A stretch of 64,000 nucleotides of DNA, taken from Chitinophagaceae bacterium. GTDB lineage: Bacteria > Bacteroidota > Bacteroidia > Chitinophagales > Chitinophagaceae. Shown piece after piece: positions 55,662 through 63,240 of this stretch. Every line of letters starts with the position of its first letter. The first letter of the stretch is position 1. The notes under the pieces were generated by a model. The model did no database searches and was not told where the DNA came from. It was given only the letters and a program-made list of their open reading frames with translations. The translations under genes were made by a program, and so were the position numbers. The stretch is from assembly GCA_024103425.1 (NCBI GenBank), contig JAGFIS010000024.1, positions 62,001-126,000 on the forward strand, given 5' to 3'.

Positions 55662-57911
55662 ATGAGAAAGTTGCTCCTTGTCATTATTCTTTTTTCATTT
55701 CAACAGTTATTCGGCCAGTTGAAACCGGCAGACAGTATCCGGCTGGAGAACCTGATGAAGCAGATGACACTGGAAGAGAAGATCGGCCAGATGAATATGT
55801 ACACAGGAAATATTTTTGGTGATGACCCGGTCTTTACGGCTGATTTTAAATATGAGGATTTAAAGAACGGCAGGGTAGGAGCGGTACTGAATGTAAACGG
55901 TATTAAGAATACGAAGTATCTGCAGGAGCTGGCGCTTCAATCGCGTTTGAAGATCCCATTGCTTTTTGGCAATGATGTGTTGCACGGATTGCATTTACTC
56001 TTTCCGATACCGCTGGCAGAAGCCGCGAGTTGGGATATCGGCCTGATGGAAAAGACCGCGAGGATTGCGGCCATTGAATCTTCTGCAAGAGGTAACAATT
56101 GGTTCTTTCAGCCGATGGTGGATATCACGCACGATCCGCGCTGGGGCAGGGTGATGGAAGGCGCAGGAGAAGATCCCTATCTCGGTTCGCTGATAGCTGC
56201 TGCAAGAGTCAGGGGATATCAGGGAAATGGAATCGGAGATACTACTTCTGTGATGGCAACCGCCAAACATTTTGCAGCTTACGGCGCTGCTATCGGCGGA
56301 AGGGATTACAATACGGTGGACATGAGTAATCAGGAATTGTGGAATGTATATCTGCCGCCTTTCAAAGCGGCTGCTGAAGCGGGGGCCTCTTCTTTTATGA
56401 ATTCATTCAACACGCTGAATGGAGTACCAACGACGGCCAGTAGTTATCTGCAACGCGACATTCTGAAAGGAGAGTGGGGGTTCAGGGGATTTGTTGTGAG
56501 CGACTGGGGTTCGGTAGGTGATATGATTGCACACGGCTATGTGAAAGACGCTGAAGGCGCAGCTCTGGCGGCTGTTACCGCCGGTTGTGATATGGACATG
56601 GAAGATCAGATCTACAAGAAATACTTACCTAAGCTGGTGGCAGAAGGGAAGGTTTCCATGGATATCATTGATGATGCAGTGAGGAGAATCCTGACAAAGA
56701 AATTTGAACTCGGACTTTTTGATGATCCTTTTAAGTTCATCAGTCAGGAACGTTGGGAGAAGGCTATCAATAATCCCGGGCATATAGAAACAGCACGGCA
56801 GATGGGTAGAGAAAGTATCGTGCTGTTAAAAAATGAAATTCCAGAAGGGAAGACCCAACCTGTATTGCCTCTTTCAAAAAATATAAAAACCATTGCACTC
56901 ATCGGACCGCATATCATGTCGGTCAGAGAGAACTTGGGATTCTGGAGTCCGTGGTGGCCCGATGATTCGACGAGGATTATCACACAGTATCAGGGTATCA
57001 AAAGCAAGGTGAGCGCCAATACCAGATTGTTGTATGCCAAAGGATGCGAAGTAAGTGATACCTCCACCGCGGGATTTGCAGAAGCCGTCAGGATAGCCAA
57101 ACAGGCTGATGTAGTCATCATGAGTATGGGTGAGCAGTTTGACATGAGTGGCGAATCCAGAAGTCGCTCGGATATCACTTTCCCCGGAGTGCAGGAAGCG
57201 TTGATTAAAGCAATTTATGCCACAGGTACCCCGATCGTGATGTTGGTGAATGCAGGCAGGCCGTTGGTGTTTAACTGGGCAGCAGATCATGTGCCTGCCA
57301 TTCTTTATACCTGGTGGTTAGGCACTACGGCCGGAGGTGCTATTGCTGATGTATTGTTTGGAGATTACAATCCGTCGGGTAAGTTACCGATTACTTTTCC
57401 GAGGAGTGTCGGGCAGGTTCCCATTTTTTATAACCACCTCAGCACCGGTAAACCGCCAAAGAACGATAGTATTGCCTATTACCGTACGGGATATATTGAT
57501 CTGATGCAAAATCCGAAGTTTGCTTTTGGGCATGGACTAAGTTATACCACATTTGAGTATGGGGATTTCAGAATGAGCGATAGTACGATGAAAACTGACG
57601 GATCTATCCGTGTATCCTTATCTGTTACCAATACAGGTAAAGTGGCCGGAGAAGAAACAGTACAGTTGTACCTGCGCGATAAAGTGGGCTCTATTGCAAG
57701 GCCGGTGAAGGAACTCAAAGATTTTAAAAAAGTGATATTAAAACCCGGAGAGAAAAAGAGGGTTGAGTTTGTGATTACACCGGATAAATTGACTTTCTAC
57801 AATGAACAAGGGAAACAGGTGTTAGAACCCGGAGAGTTTGATGTGATGATTGGGTCGGCTTCGGATGATATCAGGCTTAAAGGAAGCTTTTTGTTGAATG
57901 ATGAGTTATAA
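55662..57911 (+). CDS. bglX: Glycoside hydrolase family 3 beta-glucosidase (BglX-like), periplasmic
   Basis: The ATG at 55662 gives 749 residues with a signal peptide (MRKLLLVIILFSFQQLFGQ). The first GH3 domain contains GNDVLHGLHLLFPIPLAEAASWD, DITHDPRWGRVMEGAGEDPYLG, KHFAAYGA and the nucleophile Asp281 in GFRGFVVSDWGSV. The second domain has GEQFDMSGESRSRSD with the likely acid/base glutamate. A fibronectin-III-like domain closes the protein (VSLSVTNTGKVAGEETVQLYLRDKVGS). It would release the sugar from beta-linked oligosaccharides in the periplasm. It starts 4 bases after the lactonase stop, so the liberated sugar is a strong candidate for the pathway substrate. Confidence 0.92.
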   Translation: MRKLLLVIILFSFQQLFGQLKPADSIRLENLMKQMTLEEKIGQMNMYTGNIFGDDPVFTADFKYEDLKNGRVGAVLNVNGIKNTKYLQELALQSRLKIPLLFGNDVLHGLHLLFPIPLAEAASWDIGLMEKTARIAAIESSARGNNWFFQPMVDITHDPRWGRVMEGAGEDPYLGSLIAAARVRGYQGNGIGDTTSVMATAKHFAAYGAAIGGRDYNTVDMSNQELWNVYLPPFKAAAEAGASSFMNSFNTLNGVPTTASSYLQRDILKGEWGFRGFVVSDWGSVGDMIAHGYVKDAEGAALAAVTAGCDMDMEDQIYKKYLPKLVAEGKVSMDIIDDAVRRILTKKFELGLFDDPFKFISQERWEKAINNPGHIETARQMGRESIVLLKNEIPEGKTQPVLPLSKNIKTIALIGPHIMSVRENLGFWSPWWPDDSTRIITQYQGIKSKVSANTRLLYAKGCEVSDTSTAGFAEAVRIAKQADVVIMSMGEQFDMSGESRSRSDITFPGVQEALIKAIYATGTPIVMLVNAGRPLVFNWAADHVPAILYTWWLGTTAGGAIADVLFGDYNPSGKLPITFPRSVGQVPIFYNHLSTGKPPKNDSIAYYRTGYIDLMQNPKFAFGHGLSYTTFEYGDFRMSDSTMKTDGSIRVSLSVTNTGKVAGEETVQLYLRDKVGSIARPVKELKDFKKVILKPGEKKRVEFVITPDKLTFYNEQGKQVLEPGEFDVMIGSASDDIRLKGSFLLNDEL

Positions 57912-58080
57912 ATTATGAATTATGAGCTATGAACTCCCAACGACGAACCACTCCCGGCTAAGCCGAGACGAACTACGAACCCCGAACTACGAACCCCGAA
58001 CTACGAACCCCGAACTCGCCGCAGGCGAAGTAAATCTTCAATCTTCAACCTTCAATTTTCAATTTTAAACCTTCAACTTC
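57910..58080 (+). repeat. Degenerate heptamer array 2, with two small hairpins
   Basis: The array begins in the GH3 stop codon. It holds six units from AAATTAT to GAACCAC, a hairpin insert (CGGCT-A-AGCCG, 57955-57965), then alternating GAACTAC and GAACCCC three times from 57970. GAACTCG, a second hairpin (CGCC-GCA-GGCG, 58017-58027) and seven units AAATCTT to CAACTTC (58032-58080) complete it. Nearly all units fit VAAYYHY. The remaining bases to 58279 contain no gene or clear signal. Confidence 0.8.
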
Positions 58081-58279
58081 TACAAAACTCGCCCAAGTCG
58101 TAACATCACTTTTCACCCCTCCATACAGCGTAATCGGTCTTTTTGTTGTCTAATACGGATAAAGGGTTACTTCTTAACTTTACCTGCCATGCAGTATTCA
58201 TACAATTTAGAAGATGAACACAGTCCGCTTGCTAGATTTATTTACAGACAGAAAGTTCTTATCAACTAAAAATGATTAA

Positions 58280-59062
58280 ATGAAACTAATTCAAACTTGC
58301 ATCATATTTTTATTATCCTTTTGGGGATTATTCGCAGTTGCACAACGGAAAGATTCAACCGAAATCATGTTGAAAAATAACAACATAACTTTTGACGACC
58401 TTAAAAATATTCAAGCTGAAAAGTTGGATCTCATTAACGAAATAGGAGTATCAACTCGTTACATTTGGAGCCATTCGGAAGCACCCTTTTATTCTCTTGG
58501 TGCACAAGAACACGCTGATGGTAAAGACGTGAATTATGGGATTTCATTAAACTACTCAAGGTGCATTTATAAGGACTTTTTTGGTGTTATCGGATTGGGA
58601 TTTTTTAATCAACAATTTAGCATAGAGAGGCCATTCTATTACGAAACTTCTGATGGGACCAAACCGCTTGTGTCAACAAAATATTACACTTATCGGAATA
58701 TTCATTGGATGGTGGGTTTGGGATACAAGAAAATAATTACAAAGGGCTTAGCTATCAAAACCGTAGCTTCCTATAATAATTTTAATTCTTATCGACAGAG
58801 GTACGCGCAAGAATATGATCCGGGAATAAATGAAGTCTATAAAAAGAGTTTTCCCATTGGGTATATGATAAATCTTGATGGCATCATCGAAAAAAATATC
58901 TCAAAAAGAATATCTGCAAATTTAGGTATAGTCTTACCAGTGTATATCCATTGGAATAAAGATAAAATGTTCATCAATAATTCTTACTCCCCCAGAGAGC
59001 AACGGATAGCGCGGAATATATTTTCAATTGGTGGTTCTTTTTCATGTAACTACCGTTTTTAA
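58280..59062 (+). CDS. Probable outer-membrane beta-barrel protein, unknown function
   Basis: The 260-residue protein has a signal peptide (MKLIQTCIIFLLSFWGLFAVAQ) and an aromatic, alternating pattern ending in Phe (SFSCNYRF), as outer-membrane barrels do (DVNYGISLNYSRCIYKDFFGVIGLGFF, IHWMVGLGYKKIITKGLAIKTVASYNNF). The sequence is clearly more AT-rich than its neighbours: one 60-base line at 58561 has 18 G/C. Together with the next gene it forms the block that interrupts the sugar-oxidation cluster. I do not recognise a family. Confidence 0.75.
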   Translation: MKLIQTCIIFLLSFWGLFAVAQRKDSTEIMLKNNNITFDDLKNIQAEKLDLINEIGVSTRYIWSHSEAPFYSLGAQEHADGKDVNYGISLNYSRCIYKDFFGVIGLGFFNQQFSIERPFYYETSDGTKPLVSTKYYTYRNIHWMVGLGYKKIITKGLAIKTVASYNNFNSYRQRYAQEYDPGINEVYKKSFPIGYMINLDGIIEKNISKRISANLGIVLPVYIHWNKDKMFINNSYSPREQRIARNIFSIGGSFSCNYRF

Positions 59063-59074
59063 ATTGCAATTTTT

Positions 59075-61302
59075 ATGAAAGAAATTATAAAATTGCTTGT
59101 TTTGCCACTGTTATTTTCTTATACAGGGTTATCGGCGCAAGTTGAAACAAATTTTAATAATTTAATTGAAATTAATGAACAGGGGCAATTTATTAAACCC
59201 TATAAAAAGCAGGTTGACGTTAAGCTTCCATCTAAAAGCATTGATTCTTTGTTGCGAATTGAATTGCGGGATCTTGCAATTTCAAGAAATGAAAAACCTT
59301 TTCAGCTGGCAGTACCTGTGAAGATTGATTTAAATATCGCTAAACGTATGCAATGGAATTATTTCAACGATTCGGCCTATGGTAGGTTTACGATTAAGGC
59401 GGATGGAGCATTATCAACAAGTATAAACTTTAATAAATTTTTTCTTCCGATAGGAACGGAAATGTATATCTATAACGATAATGGTAACATGATTACCGGT
59501 CCGATAACGGAGAGAGAAAATAACGAAAAAAAAGATGGGGTAGCTGGGTTTATGAAGGCGAATTTTTAATAATTGAAATTAAGATACCTATTATTCGTTT
59601 AGATCAATTAGTACTTCATTCAAATAACATTGCATACGGATATAAGAAAGTATATGATAAAGTTGCAGACTTTGGTTCTTCTGGTTCTTGTGAAATCAAT
59701 GTCCTTTGTCCTTTAGGTAATGGCTGGGATAAGGAGAGGAACGCTGTCGCTTTGGTCTTAAATGATAATGGAAGTAAGTGGTGTAGTGGTTGTATGGTAA
59801 TGAATACATGTAATTCAAGCACACCCTATTTTCTAACAGCAAATCATTGCCTGGCTAAACAGAATGTATCAGATTGGAGGTTCACATTTCAAGCATGGAG
59901 TCCAACTTGTACACCATCACAGAATAGTAATGGTGTTACTTTTAATGGCTCAGTTCTACGGGCAAATGATTCAACCTCGGATTTTTGTCTTGTGGAGTTA
60001 AACACAACACCAGCAAGTAATTCGGGGATATATTATGCTGGATGGACTAGGGATAGTACGACACTATCGGCAACAACAGGAATACACCATCCATCAGGCG
60101 ATGTTATGAAAATATCAAGGGATAATGATACCCCGTCGAGAGGGGACTATCTCGGCACAACCGGGGCTACTCATTGGATTGTTGATTGGGATAGTGGGGT
60201 CACTGAAAAGGGTTCTTCGGGATCACCACTTTTTGATAATAATCATAGAATTTTAGGCCAATTACATGGTGGCTACTCCTCCTGTACCAGTAGCGATTTG
60301 AGAGATTGGTATGGAGCATTTGATCTTTCCTGGAGTGGTGGAGGAACTAATTCTACCAGATTAAGCAATTGGCTTGATCCGTCCGGCATAGATGCTATGA
60401 CCACTAATACAACGAATGTGTCTGATCTCACACCAAGTATTAATGGAGATAATCAATTTTGTACCACGTCTTCATACTATTCAATAGATAACCTGCCTGC
60501 CGGAGCTTCTGTTTCATGGTCTGTTTCTCCAGCGGATATAGTAACTATTGATTTCCCAAATGATGATCAAACGACCTTAACTAAAACAGGCAATGGAACT
60601 ATCACTTTAACAGCCACTATCAGTACAGCATGTACTAGCAATCCCATCGTTATTTCCCTGTCAAATATTATGGTTGGCCTTCCTAATGACATTGGTCTTG
60701 ATGTCAGCGCAGGCATGTACGACAACCTCAGCGATTGTGGTGATGGAGCCAACTTTCAGGTGCTTTATAATGCAGCCGACAACAATCAGTATTCCGGAAC
60801 CGTGTTCGTAACTGCTGCAAACGCCACGAGCCTTAGCTGGACGGTAGCCCCATGGTCGTCTGCCCAGTCATGGTCCTGGAATGAAAGCAACAACGGGCAC
60901 GCTGTCTATGTAGCAACTAAGTCAGCCAATAAGGAGATTACCCTAAAGGCAACGGCATCCAATGCGTGTGGTTCAATAGTCAAGTATTATTCGTTCAGCA
61001 CGGGCGCTTGCCCTCTTGTGCTCCTGTCAGCCCCCGCTCCTGAAACGTATTCAATCTCCCCTAACCCGGCGGGATATACGTTTACGGTGTCCGGCAACGC
61101 AGATGCTGAAAACATAACAATAGCATCGTTCTCAAGAATCGGCGTGTATGATGCCATGGGTAATTTGAAAAAGCAGACACTCTTTGCGGCCGGCACCCGC
61201 AAAGCACAGATGAGTATAGCAGAGTTGCCCACAGGATATTATTATGTAGAAATCAGCGATGGCAAAACCGTACAGAGAAAGGTGCTGATGGTGAAGCGAT
61301 AG
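59075..61302 (+). pseudogene. T9SS-exported trypsin-like serine endopeptidase, frameshifted at an A8 run
   Basis: Two overlapping frames make one protein of about 742 residues. Frame 1 (59075-59569) has a signal peptide and a propeptide-like domain. From the eight-A run at 59526-59533 the sense continues one frame over (WGSWVYEGEFLIIEIKIP, then GSSGSCEINVLCPLGNGWDKERNAVALVL). Reading nine A would restore it. The protease domain has His at 59844 (FLTANHCL), Asp at 59980 (SDFCLVEL) and Ser at 60217 (KGSSGSPLF), as in lysyl-endopeptidase-like enzymes. A PKD-like region and a type A sorting domain (YSISPNPAGYTFTV ... VLMVKR) follow. It could be a real mutation, a phase-variable or slippage site, or a sequencing error. 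The last ~600 bases are much richer in G+C than the protease part. Confidence 0.8.
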
Positions 61303-61332
61303 GGGATATTCAACTGTAATAACCACCCCGAC

Positions 61333-61348
61333 CCCCACCTCGGTGGGG
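61333..61348 (+). terminator. GC-rich hairpin after the protease gene
   Basis: CCCCAC pairs with GTGGGG across a CTCG tetraloop closed by C-G. No T run follows, so this is a weak terminator call. Confidence 0.4.
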
Positions 61349-61360
61349 AATCACACGCTC

Positions 61361-61431
61361 AAACCCCGAACTCGCCGAAGGCATTTACAAATTTTTAAAT
61401 TTTAAATCTTAAATTGTAAATCTTAAACCCA
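61361..61431 (+). repeat. Degenerate heptamer array 3
   Basis: The array has AAACCCC, GAACTCG, a CGCC-GAA-GGC segment, then CAAATTT, AAATTTT, AAATCTT, AAATTGT, AAATCTT and AAACCCA, ending 5 bases before the next ATG. Its first part matches array 2 over 21 bases (58006-58026 against 61362-61382) with one mismatch. It forms the whole leader of the SDR gene downstream. Confidence 0.75.
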
Positions 61432-61436
61432 AAAAA

Positions 61437-62198
61437 ATGTTCAGTCTAAAAAATAAAATCGCCATCGTAACCGGCTCCGGAAGCGGAATCGGGAAGGCAA
61501 CGGCTATCACACTTGCAGAGGCAGGTGCTTTGGTGTATGTGGCAGATATCAATGAAGCCCATGCCAATGAGGTAGTCAGTGAGATTACTGCCAAAGGAGG
61601 TAATGCTGTGGCATTAGTTAGCGATGTTACCAATCAGGCAGATATTAAGCAGAAGTATGGTGCCATAGAGCGGATAGATATTCTGGTTAACTGTGCAGGC
61701 ATCTCCCAGATCGGCACGGCTACGACCACTTCAGAAGAAGACTTTGATATGGTGTTCACTGTAAATGTCAAAGGCGTGTATAACAGTCTGCATGTAGCCA
61801 TTCCCATTATGCAGAAAACAGGAGGTGTCATTATCAATATTTGTTCGGCTGCAAACCGTGTAGGTATTCCTGACAGGTTTGCCTATTCCATGACTAAAGG
61901 AGCAGTTGATTCCATGACGCTGTCGGTTGCAAAAGATTATATCAAAGACGGCATTCGTTGCAATTCTATTTCTCCCGCCCGCGTGCATACACCGTTTGTG
62001 GACGGGTACCTCAGGAAAAATTATCCCGGACACGAGCAGGAGATGTTTAAAAAATTGGAAGCCACCCAACCAATCGGCAGGATGGCGAAGCCTGAAGAGA
62101 TCGCGGCATTGATTTTATATCTTTCTTCGGATGAAGCATCGTTTGTTACCGGAACCGACTTCCCCATTGACGGTGGATTTATTAAACTCAACAATTAA
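61437..62198 (+). CDS. SDR, probable 2-keto-3-deoxyaldonate dehydrogenase
   Basis: The 253-residue SDR has TGSGSGIGKATAITLAEAG, an Asp after beta-2 (VADINEAHA, NAD), LVNCAGIS, catalytic CSAANRVGIPDRFAYSMTKGAV and TGTDFPIDGGFI. The segment NSISPARVHTPFVDGYLRKNYPGHEQEMFKKLE resembles SDRs paired with FAH hydrolases in the L-fucose/L-rhamnose oxidative routes, which oxidise C4 of 2-keto-3-deoxy acids. It starts 12 bases before the FAH gene, so the two work together. Its true operon partners are probably those before 57.9 kb. Confidence 0.82.
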   Translation: MFSLKNKIAIVTGSGSGIGKATAITLAEAGALVYVADINEAHANEVVSEITAKGGNAVALVSDVTNQADIKQKYGAIERIDILVNCAGISQIGTATTTSEEDFDMVFTVNVKGVYNSLHVAIPIMQKTGGVIINICSAANRVGIPDRFAYSMTKGAVDSMTLSVAKDYIKDGIRCNSISPARVHTPFVDGYLRKNYPGHEQEMFKKLEATQPIGRMAKPEEIAALILYLSSDEASFVTGTDFPIDGGFIKLNN

Positions 62199-62210
62199 AA
62201 GATAAACAGC

Positions 62211-63077
62211 ATGAAATTAATCAGATACAGAGAGGGAGGGAAAGTGAAACCTGGAGTGATACTGAATGGTAAATATGTAAGTGTTGCTGATTTTGTCAAT
62301 GATTATGATGAAGCATTTTTTGAGAGCGGAGGATTATCACGTTTGGAAAGTCTCTTGAGAGAAAAATCAGGCGAACTTCCGGAGGTTTCTTCCGGAGTGG
62401 AGTTGGATGCTCCTGTTGCCAGGCCATCAAAATTAGTCTGCATCGGGTTGAACTACGTTGATCATGCATTAGAGACCAATGCTACGCCACCGCCGGAACC
62501 TGTGATCTTCATGAAGTCGACCACGGCGATTGTCGGTCCGAATGACAATGTCGTTATTCCTAAGAATTCTGTCAAGACAGACTGGGAAGCGGAACTGGCT
62601 TTGGTGATTGGTAAGAAAGCGAGTTATGTAGAGGAAGCCGATGCTATGGATTATGTGGCCGGATACCTGTTGCACAATGATTACAGCGAGCGCGAGTTTC
62701 AGGTAGAGCGCAGCGGGCAGTGGACAAAAGGCAAGGGGTGTGACACCTTTGCTCCCCTTGGGCCCTGGCTGGCTACCAAGGATGAAATTGCTGATGTGAA
62801 CAATCTGCGTTTGTGGCTGAAGGTGAATGGTAAGATGATGCAGGACGGCAACTCATCCAATCTGATTTTCAAGATTCCTTTTCTGATTGTATACACTTCA
62901 CAATTCATGACGCTTTTACCCGGTGATATTATTTCTACAGGCACACCTGCCGGGGTAGCATTTGGTATGAAAGATCAGCCCTACCTGCGTCATGGCGATG
63001 TGGTAGAACTTGGTATCGACGGACTGGGAGAAAGCAGGCAGCAATTGGTTTCATACGAATCAATAATTAGAAAGTAG
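62211..63077 (+). CDS. FAH-family hydrolase, probable 2,4-diketo-3-deoxyaldonate hydrolase
   Basis: The 288 residues have the FAH fold with metal-site and active-site motifs KLVCIGLNYVDHALETN, PEPVIFMKSTTAIVGPNDNVVIP, DWEAELALVIGKKA, GYLLHNDYSEREFQ and TKGKGCDTFAPLGPWL. They end in DIISTGTPAGVAFG. Relatives in oxidative L-fucose and L-rhamnose pathways cleave 2,4-diketo-3-deoxy acids to pyruvate and a hydroxyacid. Following an SDR by 12 bases, this fits the last step of the cluster. Acylpyruvate hydrolase activity is the alternative. Confidence 0.88.
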   Translation: MKLIRYREGGKVKPGVILNGKYVSVADFVNDYDEAFFESGGLSRLESLLREKSGELPEVSSGVELDAPVARPSKLVCIGLNYVDHALETNATPPPEPVIFMKSTTAIVGPNDNVVIPKNSVKTDWEAELALVIGKKASYVEEADAMDYVAGYLLHNDYSEREFQVERSGQWTKGKGCDTFAPLGPWLATKDEIADVNNLRLWLKVNGKMMQDGNSSNLIFKIPFLIVYTSQFMTLLPGDIISTGTPAGVAFGMKDQPYLRHGDVVELGIDGLGESRQQLVSYESIIRK

Positions 63078-63105
63078 TTGTTTATACAGCCTGGACTTTT
63101 TGCTT

Positions 63106-63123
63106 TTCCGATAGCTATCGGAA
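63106..63123. repeat. 18-bp perfect palindrome
   Basis: TTCCGATAGCTATCGGAA is its own reverse complement. It lies in the 163-base spacer after the FAH gene and could be a protein-binding site, a short terminator hairpin or a dispersed intergenic palindrome. I see no second exact copy in the window. Confidence 0.6.
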
Positions 63124-63240
63124 TGTCATGACAAAAGAAGCTAATACTTTGAATATTGAAAGATGGGGAGCCACTTCAAGGAAAACTATAATTGTCTCCT
63201 AAACATTATGTCTTAATTTCATGGCACTACTTTTCATGCC

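Noticed and set aside
57969..58018. CRISPR array
   Set aside because: The repeats are continuous 7-base units with no spacers and there are no cas genes.
58006..61382. Classical transposon or integron
   Set aside because: No transposase, integrase or terminal inverted repeats; only direct repeats inside heptamer arrays.
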